DNA of 64,000 nt from Liolophura sinensis (GCF_032854445.1 NC_088300.1:32777608-32841607); one strand, 5' to 3'. Positions 23,189 to 35,582 are shown, numbered from the stretch's first letter. A program made the numbers and translations. Notes: generated by a model not told the origin, from the sequence alone.

Positions 23189-26187
23189 ATATAGCATTTG
23201 CGTTATCCATTCAAATGACACTACTACAAGTAGGGCAATATGGTGAACACCATCGGGAAGACATAAGCGTATCAGCACTCACTCATCTCTCACTAGGGAT
23301 GAAATGTATATACAGTGGGCTTATATTAATATCCACTTTTAATTTAATGTGCGGTAAGAACCGGACGTCCCAAAACCGAAGCTAATTCGGGGTATTTGAG
23401 ACGATTGGGTGGATCACAGCGGGGTATCACGTGGTTTCCAGTCAAAATGTGTTCAGCGTAGCTGGCTCGCGTTAGTCATTCAAGCGATAATGGTTAAGTC
23501 CAGCCGCGCCATACGTGAGGAAGAGCAAGGATTCGGTACAACGGCTGTTCTGAACATGGAGATAAGCGAATAACTGCAAATGTGATAAATAGTCCAATTG
23601 GCACTGGTCATAATGTTGGATTACAATGACAGCTGGTTAGTGGGGGCCACGGGACGGTCACAACGCTAAGTCCCTATGCCGCTTTTTTCATCGCGCTGTG
23701 AGGAGACACGTTTATCATATCTAAGCCGCCACCGTCTATAACACGTAGTCCTGGTTAGTACAGTCAAAGGTAAAATAACCCGTGAACAGCCCGAGTCTGA
23801 AAGGAAGAACGGTCTACTGACCATCTCGTAGGTCTGAAAGTACTGACAGATTTACAGCAGGGTCCGAGGGTTCTTAGAGAAGGTAACCCGATAAGCCACT
23901 GAATAATGGCGGAGCAAATCCAGGTAACGAGAAACGTAAGGTTACACGAGCGCATTCATTTTCCTTACTATTTATGTAGTAAATTTGTCAACTTTAACTT
24001 CAAAACAAATACATTCTCTAACTTCCCCGTGGTACCATGCCATTCCACCACATGCAGCTTGCACTTTTCTCTACAACATATCAAAACTCCGTCTAGCATG
24101 ACTACCATGTTTTGAACTAGAGAGCAATTTCTCATCATTATGACTTCCAGGGCAGTGGGCAGTAAGACAGGGCAAAAAGTTTTCCAATCTATCCAAAGCA
24201 GACAAAGTTCTGATATATTTAACTAGGTGAAATTTATAGTGTATCAGCAGCCTGTAATGTCTTTGGATTCCTTCACTCTTCATTTTGAAGGCAAATATTG
24301 CACCCAAATGCAGGAATGATATACTGGTACCCTTAATTTACAGGAAACAAATAATTAATCGCCTCGAGGATCTTTACATTCATAAGTGGGCGTAAGTAGG
24401 AACTTTGCTGGGTTATTTTGACATAACTGGAAGAAGTATAATTGTACTGAATAACGGATTTAGACATCTCAAGGTTGGAGTTACATAGACTCTTTGTAGA
24501 CAGACAAACCTGCTTAATCCATTTGGCGGATAATGACGTAAATAAATACCATGTGACGGTGTGTCTGAAACGGATACTTACCAATGTTAGAACAAACTCC
24601 AGGAAGATATCGTTTTCAATTTTCTTTCATTGCATGTTCAACATGATTTGTCTGCACAGATTGTCAAGAAGTACTTTCATGTAGGGGGTCTTGTGTTAAA
24701 TAACTTATATTCTGGGGACATTGGAGAGGTGCTTAATTGTGAGAATGTTAATAAATCTTTTCACAGACGCTATTAATTCAACGAGGTAGACAAAAGATCT
24801 GCCAGATGGTAAAGCTATCAACTGTACATCCTCGTCTTGTGGAATTCGTTGCTGCGGATTTCAGTTGAGAATTACCCTAGTACACAGGACGCATAAAGAG
24901 CAGTAATTCAAGACACTTGAACAGGATTATTTCCTGGGTAGACAGTTCTATCGACAAAACGCTTTGAGAATACTAAAGCGCTGCAATTTGTTTGTCAGTT
25001 GGAGCTACAAAGAACAATGACTAATGGAGTCTAATGGACTATCATTCTGATCATACTGTGCAGTGAAAACACTCATTCGTGATGTCTTCTACAGGGGGGC
25101 AGGCTGTACTTTGGTATAAAGTGTACCTATGCTCATTGTCAATAAAACATACTCCAAAGCTTTTATATGTGATTGAATATAAGTCAGGAAAGTACAAAAC
25201 TGAACAGTTTACACAAACCTGGAAAGAGCAAAACACTATTGGAGCCATAATGCGGATGGCAGAAAATTTTTTTTTTGTTATTATTGTGCAATTACACCCA
25301 AATCGATTCCATCAGAGCAAACATTTAAATGTTGTTACATTTGAGATAAGTTTGTGCGATTCGATGTTTTGTGCGCAAACATGCGCTGTAGGCAGATGGT
25401 TCGATCAGTGAGTGTACAAGGCGAAACGCGGGTAGATAAACATGGGAGGTAACATGGGAGTCGTGTAGACTATTTGACCTTTTCAATAATTGCAATACAA
25501 ATATATATCGAAAACATCATTCCACACAAGTCTTTGAAAAATAAACTGAGACAATGAAAAAGAATTCAACAGGTATAATATACCAAAAAAAAAAGAAAAG
25601 AAAAAGAACATTATGCACTGAATTGTTTTTCTACGTCAAGTATCCTACATGATCATAAATTTCGTCAATGACTAAGTTGCCCATTTTGCCCTGATTCTGA
25701 GAGTTCTGTTGATTTTAGACAGGTGTGTTGAGATTTGTTTGGATCACGGGACGATATTCCACTGGAAAATTGTAAGTTTCATCACCAAAAATAATATTTT
25801 GGGACATTTATTTGCCTCTAAAAATGCACTTTTGGGGATGAAATATTTGGTCATTTAAGATACTTTCGGTGACTTAAGTTTGAGATATGACCAGCAGCTC
25901 TATAAGTCTCTCTGCCTTTGTGTTGATCGGTCGATCGGCCAGTTGGTCAAATGTTTGACAGTCTATCTTTTAACATGTGTCATTCACCTGACGAGGAACC
26001 TGCGTGTAAGACATTTTGCGGTGTGTCGCAGATGTAGCTAATTTGAGCTTGTTTATGATACCTATTTAAAATGAATGAATGAATGACGATGGCTTAACGC
26101 TACTTTGGCAATATCTCAGCCATATCGTGGTGATACGTAGGTAGAAATAGAATAACTATATATATAGTGATTCAAAGACACAAACAA
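23189..26187. other. No firmly supported gene; weak minus-strand frames
   Basis: A minus-strand frame at 24071-24307 (about 78-89 codons, stop TAG, content such as RHYRLLIHYKFHLVKYIR and an ending SHARRSFDML) is protein-like but has no identified family or acceptor. A consensus donor (ATTG|GTAAGTATCC on minus, about 24578) has no adequate coding frame upstream. An A/G-rich run lies at 25586-25610. The rest is unremarkable. Confidence 0.3.
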
Positions 26188-26318
26188 AGAGGTCGGTCGT
26201 GGGTTTCCCAGGGCACTACTCGGTTTCCTCCTGCCATAATGCTGTCCGCCGTCGTATAAGTGAACTATTCTTGAGTATTACTTAAAAAAAACCAATCAAA
26301 TAAATAAATAAATAAACG
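26188..26318 (+). repeat. SINE family R1, copy 1 of a close pair
   Basis: GGTCGTGGGTTTCCCAGGG, GGTTTCCTCCTGCCATAATG and CGCCGTCGTATAAGTGAACT lead to an AATAAATAAATAAATAAACG tail. It lacks the head. Confidence 0.85.
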
Positions 26319-26332
26319 TAGACAAAGAATGT

Positions 26333-26474
26333 ATGCCAGCAACCTGCGGATGGTCGTGCGTTTTCCACAATCTCTGTCCGGTTTCCTCCCACCATAATGT
26401 TGGCCGCCGTCGTACAAGTGAAATATTCTTGAGTACGGCGTAAAACACCAATTAAATAGATAAATAAATAAATG
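26333..26474 (+). repeat. SINE family R1, copy 2 of a close pair
   Basis: GCCAGCAACCTGCGGATGGT, TTTCCTCCCACCATAATGTT and CGTACAAGTGAAATATTCTT are followed by ACGGCGTAAAACACCAATTA and an AAATAAATAAATG tail. Same strand as the preceding copy, 14 bp after it. Confidence 0.85.
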
Positions 26475-28077
26475 AAAGAAAGTATGAAACTCAGACAAAG
26501 CTGATGTTCAACAGTATATTATCATGAGCGTTCATATAGAACGGCGTGGGATCGAGTAATTACATTAAAGTTAGAGAAAAAAAGGAAATAAATAAAAAGT
26601 CTACCATTTACCAAGCACCAGTACATGTTTAAGCTGGCAAGCATGGAGAAGACCGTAGAATGTCTTAGTTAGAGGTACAATTTATAACCCTGGAATCCAG
26701 GGACAAACGCCAGTCAGTCCAGTTACCTTGTGGTACGCGAATGTTCTACCTGTATTCGAGAAATAGCATGTGGTATATGGGTGTATTAAACAAGACAGTT
26801 TTGGCGGTGAGTAAGGCAGTCTGACTAGAGGTAATTGATATTCTGTATGTAGTTAAGCTAATCAGCTTTTAATTCACCAGACAAGACTTAGGGAGCTTTG
26901 GCCAAAATGTTAAGAGGTTTACTAGAATTAACGATAGGAAGTTGTGGAAAGCTCGGTTATGGGTCCGTACACATATCGTCCATCTAGCCGCTTCATTTCC
27001 CGTTCCGTGTTTTCAGGATCCGGTTAGTGTACTCCCTGGTGTGAACCATCTCTATAACTAAGCCTTAGATGAACGTATTTATGTCTGAAAAGCGGAATGA
27101 CAAATTAACGGAGACTATGGCTTCTACCGGAAATGCCGCTCTCTGAGGGTTTGCACGAAACTTGGTCTTCAGAACTCCTCAATCAAGGCCGCAGTTGATA
27201 AGCATACTAACTACATAGATAATAAAACTTTAACCGCAGTATCTTCCTCATTAATGTGTGCTCGATTACAAACAGGCTGTGTTCAGTCCACATGACCAAT
27301 ACTGATCTGATCCCACTAAAACCAGATAGATGAGGCCAAGAGAAACAAAAAACATATGCAATGTTCTCTTCCGTAAAGAAATAAGAAGTATATAACAGAG
27401 TAACGCATGCGTACTAACAAAAAGCTAGACCGATGAAAGGCAATCAGAGAAAAAACTGGACATCTCATTAAGAGGGCATGATGGGAATGTACTGACCTTG
27501 CTTGTTACTCGATGCACTAACAAACCTTCTGTTCTCATGATAGTTTTATACGAGAAGAAATTCATTGCTTCTAATCTGCCACAAAATATAACATTTATTA
27601 GGTTTGGAGAATAAGAGTATCATGTGAAACTCGTAAAGGGGCAGAAACCGCTAAGCTTGAGTAACATTTCGGAATCACAAACCATGACTGTAAGCGATTC
27701 GAGTAGAAAAAATTAAAAGCAGTCGTTAGAGAGGGATTAGGGTTTTTGTGTCCAGTATTTGCATTATTTCGTCAGGGCGTTCATCCTTCTTGGTGAGATG
27801 TGTGTCCAAATGACGAGCAGCTACTGTATTGCTTAGAATTGCTGTGCATTGTACTTCGAGTGCAAATAAATTCTTTTCTTTCGAACCGCCCAGTCCACAT
27901 GTGGCAGAATGTGTTGTCGGTATATTGAGTAATTATAATTAATATCATTTTCAAACTGCACAGACATTATGAGTTTAATTAAGTCAAACACATTTTGTTT
28001 TATAAAACGATAGTTATCTATTTATTGATCGATTTATTTAATTATATGATTTTTTTCTCGTAAAAAATGACGGCCAG
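26475..28077. other. No gene recognised
   Basis: No notable frame or repeat until the candidate exon at 28078. Confidence 0.35.
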
Positions 28078-28299
28078 TTTTCCCAAGTGAGACGTACAGA
28101 TTTGAACGCTACAGTTTTGAAAGATAATCGATTTCAATGCATTTACGATTGTGCGACCCCACGTAATCCGCGTGCAGCTTATTATGTATTAACAATGCCT
28201 CATGAACAATGGGAAAGTGGGAAGGTCGGAATCATAATGAAGAACGAACCGACACCTCATGAGCCTTACTCAGAGTGCAACGCCTCGCTCCACGATTAG
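28078..28299 (+). CDS. Candidate terminal coding exon, unidentified
   Basis: A T-rich tract (28050-28060) and GGCCAG form a plausible acceptor at 28077. The frame then reads FSQVRRTDLNATVLKDNRF and on to a TAG at 28297-28299, 73 residues. The composition is mixed and soluble, with aromatic and cysteine content (FQCIYDCATPRNPRAAYYV), EQWESGKVGII, and the ending SECNASLHD. There are three cysteines and two N-glycosylation sequons (NAT and NAS), which would fit an extracellular protein. There is no signal peptide in the piece, so it would need upstream exons. The open frame actually begins at a TGA 33 bp before the proposed acceptor. I do not recognise the family. Confidence 0.35.
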   Translation, partial: FSQVRRTDLNATVLKDNRFQCIYDCATPRNPRAAYYVLTMPHEQWESGKVGIIMKNEPTPHEPYSECNASLHD

Positions 28300-28485
28300 A
28301 AACGAATTCAGTTCCTATAACTGAAACTTGAGACCTTTCAAAAATAGGATACTCTAGCTGACCACAGTTAGGCAAAGGGAAACATAATTTGTAGCATGAC
28401 AAACGGATTATGTTCTTTTAGCAGTATCATTTGATGGATCACCAATACCACACGATCATCATTTTCATAGTGACTGTATGGACAG

Positions 28486-28549
28486 TTGATCTGGAAGTTG
28501 GCAAAACAACAGTTATGCATTCAGGTTAAAAGGCGCTTGCATAACGGAG
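28486..28549 (+). CDS. Very weak exon candidate with a consensus donor
   Basis: Between ATGGACAG (acceptor end 28485) and GGAG|GTAAGTGT lies a 64-bp open segment, 21 codons plus one base: a basic amphipathic peptide with KLAKQQLCIQVKRRL in the middle. The donor is excellent, the acceptor poor. It follows a frame that ends in a stop at 28299, so it would belong to another transcript or be chance. Confidence 0.15.
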
Positions 28550-31261
28550 GTAAGTGTGGCGAAGCATTTCAAGACAAATGTCAGAAGTCAGACTCATTGT
28601 GCATACACTAGACTGACTATGGATTTTTGTTTTACACAGTCGGCTAGATCTGTGGCCAGAGGTGGTATGTTGTATGTTAGACTAGCGTTTTCCCGGCCAC
28701 ATGGTGTTTGTTGTGTCACAATTAACTATTCCTCTTTCCCCCAGGAACATTTCTGTTTTCAAGTTCTCTAATGGCTGGCGGAGATCGTGGCAGTAATCGA
28801 GCGAGATTATCAAGCCGAGTTTATAGGCACTCATAGTCTAAATACTATTTATGTTATTCAACTTGGTGGCCGCTAGCGTCGGTTGTGTTGACGCGGATCA
28901 CAATCATCCAATGTATCCGGAAGTAAAACGAGTCTTCAAGAAGAAAGATCATTGGAGGAAAAGACATTAGCTGAAAGCAAATTACACCGTCGCGTTATAA
29001 AACCAAGCTTAAGATGAATGTTCCAAGAATGGAAAATACCTTTTAGCTGGCTTCTGTTTAACCTATAGAGAGAGGTTTAAGGAAAACACCTCAAATCTCT
29101 CCGGTGGAAATCGGTTCTTGGGAGACAAAAAAAAAAAAACAAAAAAAAACAAAAAAAAAAACAAGAAAAAACCAAAAAAAAACAAGAAAAAACACTCCCC
29201 GATGTTTCGTTGCGTAATTACTTCATTCCCCATGTAGACAAAAGCACTCGCATGACAAACGTATTAGAGAAAATGAAGTCCCATGTTCGGTAATTCACAA
29301 TGGCACAAAGTCCCTAAGCACTTTCCTTTGTTGCTATTCTCCTAGGTGCTGCAAAAATATCAAGGCAGAATCCTATTTCTGGTTTACGATCAAGATGTAC
29401 AAGTGATAACTTTCCTGCTTTGCGAAATTCCCGCTGGTTGCAAATGAATTATCATCAAAAGGACGAATTATCTAAGCACATATTTCATAGGTGATCCAGA
29501 CGTCTTGATGGGCTGCATTGAATAGACAGGAAGTCACTATGAACTGTGGTGTAGGTATCGATCCGAAATGACACACGGCACATCATATATCACCGAATGA
29601 AATGGGGTTCTCTTTTCACAACTCACCATTGTTACTACGGACACAGCACGCATCCAGCAAAACACCGTTGTCAAATATACCATCAAAACTTTCCCCCGTT
29701 GCTAAGAAAAGAACTACTCAGCCTTAACTAAAGTAGACTTGTATTTGATAACTTATAAGGAAAATCGTCGTCCCTCGCTGTAATGAAGTATTTACAGCTA
29801 AAACCAATATGTATATATCCAAGCGTAACGGACATATTTGAGAGGTTTCTATTAAGAGGATAAATGAACCAGTGAATAAAAAAAAAATGGTTAAGAGAGA
29901 GTAAGAATAATGGAGAGACTGGCAATTTACAATCCATAAATTTGATCTTAAATCAGATGAAACATTCACCGCCATGCGCCATCTACAATCCTGATTGATC
30001 CGCCCTTCTAAATCCAAAAAGAAAAAAAGAAGGAAAGAAAGGAAGCACATCCTTGCCATTAACTTTAAAAGGACCCTACATTCGTTTAAACCTACCTATG
30101 ATAAACACCGAGGTGAACATCACAAGCTAATCGAAATCCGGAAAGGTCTAAACCTTAGTGCGGTGTGCTGAAAATTAACTGGATGATCGGCGATACAATT
30201 TGTTAAAGGTTGCTGCGTTTTCCGATAGATGACTAAATATTGTTTTGCATCCATATCACATCCCATTACTAGATACCAGGGCGAAGGGATAAAGATGACA
30301 AAGTGCATCAGTTGATTATACTGATCCATCGTCTAGGCTTTGAGGTTACTGGTACACCAACGGTGAAGAGATGACATAGACAACGAAAATCGGTTAATTT
30401 TGAGTTCAGGTATGCACCACTTTAAAACAGGTTTTCTTAGGAAATGCTCTATACAAAATCATGATAAAATTTGACTTTTTCTAGACCTGCTCATTCTGTT
30501 TTGTGATGGACTAATAGCTAAGTCATGCCCCAAAACTGGCAATGGAGAGACGGCCACCTAACAAGGATCTCCTTCCCTACCTTAACTATCTCATGAATCT
30601 AATTTGGCGGGTTATTTTTTTTATCTAGGAATATGACAAAAAAGCAAATTGCTTGCAAAGTTTGGCGTAAATTACAGTAGTCAGATAATCCCCTGTTGAT
30701 GGGCCATGTGGGAATATGTGACAAAGTGATCAGTCAGTAACGATCCAAGCAGGAAAAAAACCCACATCTGTTTGACCCAGTTTTTTTATGCTGAAACCGA
30801 GGAAGAATGTTATTCAACGTATAACAATACCTCTTTTTCACCAGCTCGACCATGTGGACATATCAACATTGAAGGTACATTTTGATTACACATGCGCAGA
30901 TGCGTACAGATGTGAAGTTCCTCTGTAGAACAGAGCAATGTGGTGTTCAGTTTTATATCCGGGTTTGGTAGAAGCTAGAAACCTAATACTTGTCCTATAC
31001 ATCTTTGATGGTTTTCATCTGCGTACTTGAACGCACGGTTAACATCATGGTAAAATAGTTGTCAGCGCCAATTCATAATTCAATTATTTTTTGTCGTTGT
31101 GAAAAATGTACATTAGCTGTTTTATTCAACAGACCTATAGAAACATATACACCTTCTCCACCACCTACAAATATAATACACACCATTAGGTGTCCAGCAA
31201 AACATCTGACAGAGGGGCTTTAAAAACGTTTTAAAAATACAACAACTACAAACAGGGTTTT
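28550..31261. other. No gene recognised
   Basis: Contains an A-rich run at 29129-29196 (A tracts broken by single C or G), which may be an old retroposon tail. Minus-strand frames at 29724-30059 and 30120-30329 have no identifiable content. Confidence 0.35.
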
Positions 31262-31565
31262 TTGGGGATGCGCTTCGAGTTCGGGAGACCCGGGATCCCT
31301 TGTCACTCAGCACTGAGAAGTTAGAGCAAGGAAACAGGACTGGTTGGTCCTTTGTCAGTATAATGTGAATGGGTGGGGTGTCATGTCTGGTGTCTTCGGC
31401 ATAATACTTCAGTGGCGGCAGCACTTTGGCGGCATTGTCACGAGGCTCGCCCTGCCACAAGAAGACACAGTATATGTACACACACCTAATGACTCCTCGT
31501 CGTCATATCACAGTAAAATTGTTCAGTACGACGATAAACCCCAGGCGTTCATTCATTCATTCTTG
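31262..31565 (+). repeat. SINE family A, nearly complete
   Basis: Diverged head (GCTTCGAGTTCGGGAGACCC, GGGATCCC), then GACTGGTTGGTCCTTTGTCA, CTTCAGTGGCGGCAGCACTT, GCCCTGCCACAAGAAGACAC, ACACACCTAATGACTCCTCG, AAATTGTTCAGTACGACGAT and an ATTCATTCATTCATTC tail. The protein-like frames over it on both strands are shadows of the SINE. Confidence 0.85.
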
Positions 31566-32171
31566 GGGATGAAGTCATTGGATTCAAAATCACTTACAGC
31601 AAATTTATAAAAAATCTAACAAGCTGATGCGCAGTAACCAATCAGAAGTCATTGGGAAAACTTTTACACCTGAAGTTTGCTTTGGCGATTCGTGTGCAAA
31701 CTGTTGACGTAGCACTCAACTGTTACAAGAAAAGAACTGTCAATTCAGCGTGAAATCCAGAAGTTAGCACTGCATAGTTTTTTGGTTATTCGAACATCAA
31801 CGATAATTCGGTTTTGTAGTAACGTGCTGGCTACATAGAACAAAGAAGAGGGATTCCATTACGCCGTCATTTTAAACCACTACAGTTGTTGAGCAGATAA
31901 AAATTCTTCGTCATTCGATTTCCAGTGACTTTCTGATCAGCACTACATACGTTTTTAGTTATTTAAATAACGAAAATTGTGCCACCACAACATTCCTTAG
32001 TCGGTTCTCTGGTAGCGCGATGGTTAGACGTTAACATCATATTCGTTTTGGGGTCTTCAAATAGTGAAAATCTTTAGCACAATTAACATCTGATGTTTAT
32101 TTCCTCTGTAAGGTTTCTCAGCTTAAAGTATGGTGCTTAACAGTTGTTGTTGTAACACTTTCATAAGAACG
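31566..32171. other. No gene recognised
   Basis: Unremarkable AT-rich sequence upstream of the X-box candidate. Confidence 0.35.
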
Positions 32172-32185
32172 GTTACTAAGGTAAC
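32172..32185 (+). promoter_or_regulatory. X-box-like RFX site
   Basis: GTTACTAAGGTAAC is an imperfect palindrome matching the RFX X-box consensus GYTRYCATRRYAAC at 12 of 14 positions. It ends 11 bp before the ATG of the following ORF. X-boxes near start codons mark genes for cilia in animals (known biology); its activity here is inference. Confidence 0.4.
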
Positions 32186-32196
32186 GCAAGACAAAA

Positions 32197-32559
32197 ATGT
32201 GTTTTTTAGAGACTATGATTAATGCTGTCTTTCGGCCACCACGTGCTCTTCAAGTGCCACAGTACCAATATGAGGAGTCTGTCAAAGGCCCGCAGAATAT
32301 TAATCCGGGTCGATGGAGGTTTGACCACAATAACAAAAGTGTTAATCCCACGTCCCTTGAACTCAAAGAGGATAGTATAACTTCAAACACCTCACCACAA
32401 ACCTATAGGACAAAGAATTCCAAATTAACAAGTAGAGTTGGTGCGATTGATAGTATCGGCAAACCGATAGTAGCCAGGGAATCCAATTCGGACAGAACAA
32501 AGGATCTATTGTTGCCGGAAATTTACCCGAAATTGGAACTAAATGAGAGAGTAAATTGA
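32197..32559 (+). CDS. Hydrophilic 120-residue protein, possibly ciliary
   Basis: An ATG at 32197 (AAAAATGTG; a second ATG lies 18 bp on) opens 120 codons to a TGA. The product is soluble, rich in Asn, Ser, Lys, Pro and Arg, without a signal peptide or membrane segment. Visible pieces are RPPRALQVPQYQYEESVKG, INPGRWRFDHNNKSVNP, PQTYRTKNSKLTSRVG and LLLPEIYPKLELNE. The antisense strand is also open for 152 codons but encodes a hydrophobic, cysteine-rich product typical of a shadow frame. The X-box-like site just upstream suggests a gene under RFX control. Small, basic, proline- and tyrosine-containing proteins of this kind are common among axonemal microtubule inner proteins, but no motif proves that. 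It may also be one exon of a longer gene; no AATAAA was seen close behind. Confidence 0.45.
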   Translation: MCFLETMINAVFRPPRALQVPQYQYEESVKGPQNINPGRWRFDHNNKSVNPTSLELKEDSITSNTSPQTYRTKNSKLTSRVGAIDSIGKPIVARESNSDRTKDLLLPEIYPKLELNERVN

Positions 32560-32978
32560 CCTTAAACACGATCTCTGCATCTCTAAGTAAAAGTTCATTA
32601 CAAGGCACTATCATATAACAGTAAGTAGGCTCATCTTGTTTTATTAACTTATTAGTTATGTGTAGTATAACGAAATGTAAGAAAATTAGCAAATCAACGG
32701 TGTATTGGCAATATCTGTTGCATTGCTGATCAAGTCGATGGGGTCTTGCCCATCGACCTCTCATTATGCAAATGACCGAGGTTAAAAGATGAGATGCCTG
32801 AAATTTGATCGACCAGCGCATGTTGAAAGATAGAATATGACAAAAAGAGATAGCGACATACAGAGCTGCTTGTTGCAGCTAAAAATACTCTATCCGATGT
32901 TAAATTTAACCTTTCTTCATAAAGACTTAAATGTACGCGTCGAAACAGATATTCATATGCTCGGCCGTCAAACAAAAT

Positions 32979-33045
32979 GGACGTTCAGTGGATCAAATGG
33001 GACGTGCAGAGGGTGAAATGGGACTGTCAGTGGGTCAATGGGTTA
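32979..33045. repeat. Short 20-22-bp tandem repeat
   Basis: Three to four units of the form CAGTGG.TCAAATGGGACG, degenerate, immediately before the U1 copy. Confidence 0.5.
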
Positions 33046-33355
33046 ATCGTAATCGTAATTGTACGGCCAATTCGCGAAACGAAGCGTAGAACAAGGCACT
33101 AAAGAACTAAGAAGGTATATAAAGTAAGGAATTAGGACGGAATCACTCAAAGAAAAATTGTCAGTATATTTCAGTGATGGCGCAAAAGCGCAAGGAATGA
33201 TCTAGGTGAACAAATGAAATCAGTTCCGGTATCCAAATCGCGTACCACGTCAATTAAAAAGTTGTCAGTAATTAAAATCATGTGTCCCAGTTGAGCTTTG
33301 ATTGCAGCTGTTTTTCTAACGTCTAGGTACACCAGGTATAACCTCTGATACACTG
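33046..33355 (+). repeat. Dispersed repeat U1, copy 2
   Basis: Shares TGTACGGCCAATTCGCGAAA, a segment ending AGAAGGTATATAAAGTA, GAATTAGGACGGAATCACTC and GAGCTTTGATTGCAGCTGTT with the other U1 copies. Confidence 0.55.
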
Positions 33356-33691
33356 TTGTGAGTATGCACGTCTCAGTTTACTTGGCGCCTATTTCACCGG
33401 AGACAAGCGGACGACGTACGTTGCGTGAAACAGCACTTTGAGGATACATATTTTATTTACAGCTTTATCAATAATTAGGAAACATGCATCTATCTACTTT
33501 TGACTTGTGGGTGTCTTCCAGTATAATGAAAGGAATATTATTCGTGATAATCTGTCTGCGAAACGATGTTGAGAATGTTAAATCCGAGATCATTGTTTAT
33601 ACATGAAATCAGAGACTTTGCTAGGCACATTGGCTCTACATACATCCTGACTGTCTACATCTGACAATTTTTTACATAAAACGCTTTGGGG

Positions 33692-33765
33692 GCATCCGTG
33701 GCACAATGACCCAGGAACCTCTCACCAATACAGTCGCTGTGAGTTCAAGTCCAGCTCATGTTCAT
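33692..33765 (+). repeat. SINE family R1, isolated tRNA-like head
   Basis: The A box TGGCACAATGACCCAGG and B box GAGTTCAAGTCC (each one mismatch from consensus) are followed by CAGCTCATG. The body is missing. This copy shows most clearly that R1 is tRNA-derived. Confidence 0.75.
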
Positions 33766-35324
33766 ATATACCTATATTTTCCCGTATAGAATGGTTTGTA
33801 TATGCATATACTGTTCGAGCTCGGCTGATACGACAGGTCGATCTCAGAAAACTCAATCTGATGCACCATAGCAGATCACATATTGTTATGATAATCTCTC
33901 TACATATATACCCATGCTTGATAAGAGTATTTGTCGTTCTCCCACCTCCAACACATAACTCGTATTATACCTTTTAAGAATACAATGGAGTAAAATTAGC
34001 GCAAACGATACGCGTTCTTCCTAATTGTTGTTTTACAAGGAATGTTAAGATACTGTACTTTTAATCATGTGCCCTAAAAATAAAGAAGACAGAATAAATA
34101 CATTTTGATTTTTCTCTCCAAGACAAATGTGCTTTTCAAGATTCGTGATTATCTGTTCAGAAAAGTTTTTTGGCGTATTTCTTTGAGGCGGACACGTTAT
34201 ATACGGCCTTCAGATGGGATACAGCCCTTGGAACGACTGACATTTCGGATTCATACAGACAAAACGTCACAATTTCATTAAAACTCGAGGTTGTTTGCCC
34301 TTACTTAATTCTGGTCAGACCATAGCGTCTGTAATCAAATGGCGAAAAAATATGTCTTTTGTCACGATTTCACGATGGGTTTTAGGCTTATCTGGAATTA
34401 CTACCAGACAAAGTGTAGGGTATCATCAGCTAGTAGCAGGGACTTCAGGGATCTACAGGGCTAAATAACTGGTATACCACCCTGATAAATCATAAAGCCA
34501 AAATGGGTATGATCGTAGGTTTACTTGTGTTTGTCCTCGAGGAAATAAGTGGAATGATTATCAGGTCAGATATCGGATGAAACAAAGTGGTTGGTTGTGT
34601 ATTGTCCATTAATTTTTTTAAAGAAGTAATAGATTATGATTTACAGTCTTCAGCAAATACTTTTTTTGTATTCTGTTATTAGCATTGTCATTCCAGCGGT
34701 AAATTCGCAAAGTTTTATCCTTGCTACAAGAAATAAATATTCCTGACATATATCATAGCAATGAATTATATGTAGAAATCTGATGTCGTAATTTTTTGTG
34801 AATAAAAATGCAACTTTTTACCCTAAGATCAATGATCCATTCAAACATCACTGGCTGTTTGATAATAGTGACTGAATGCCATGTGCAAAAAAAAAAAAAG
34901 AAAATAATAATGAACTAGAGGCGTTCATCTCTCAATTCGGAATCAATTCTTTGCTGCAAGTTAACGAAATAGCGTTTTACTTTTCATGAAATATTTAAGG
35001 TTGAAAGATTTATTTCCCAGCAGGCATTGGCCATTTGTGTTTACTCTGTGTCAAAAATTTCACAAGGTTTATTTAGGGTGTGCACTTCTACATCATAGAG
35101 TTCGGGTAATACTTAGTCAGTAGATAAAATAGACGAAGGCACATCCTAATTCTTCATTTTGTCAGTCAAGTAGACAGTGACATTCCTGAATAATGGATCA
35201 TATATTCCACCCTCATAAGCGGTTCCCAGTCCTTTAAGCAGTAAGTAAGTTAGCTACTGATAAGAACATGTGGGCGTTTTTGATTATTGCTTAACATATC
35301 GAAGAGTTTTTTTCTTATCGATAT
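33766..35324. other. No gene recognised
   Basis: AT-rich, no coding or repeat signal recognised. Confidence 0.35.
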
Positions 35325-35582
35325 GATTTATTTACTTATTTGATTGGTGTTTTACGGCGCACTAAAGAATATTTCACTTGTACGACGGCCAGCATTATGG
35401 TGGAAGGAAGCCGGGCGGAACCCGGAGGAAAACCACGACCATCCGCAGGTTTTTGACAGACCTTCCCACTTAAGGAAACCAGCCTGAGCTGGACGAACTC
35501 ATAGCGACTGTATTTGTGAGAAACTTCTAGATCATTACGCTGCACTAGGGCGCTAGCCAAATGGGCCACGGAGGCCCTCTTA
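35325..35582 (-). repeat. SINE family R1, full length
   Basis: On minus: head with TCATTTGGCTAGCGCC, GAGTTCGTCCAGCTCAGG, then CTTAAGTGGGAAGGTCTGTC, GGATGGTCGTGGTTTTCC, CCACCATAATGCTGGCCG, AAGTGAAATATTCTT and an AAATAAGTAAATAAA tail. Confidence 0.85.

Noticed and set aside
24571-24690. Minus-strand exon before the consensus donor at 24578
   Set aside because: All three frames upstream of the donor meet a stop within about 15 codons and there is no convincing acceptor.
29129-29196. A-rich tract as a processed pseudogene tail
   Set aside because: No gene-like sequence was recognised upstream; probably simple A-rich sequence or an old retroposon end.
31122-31610. ORFs on both strands over 31.1-31.6 kb
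   Set aside because: They lie on SINE family A sequence; the same frames recur over the 49.2-kb copy.
32363-32821. 152-codon minus-strand ORF, the second longest non-tandem frame
   Set aside because: It is antisense to the more hydrophilic ORF at 32197-32559 and encodes a hydrophobic, Cys/Trp-rich product typical of a shadow frame.
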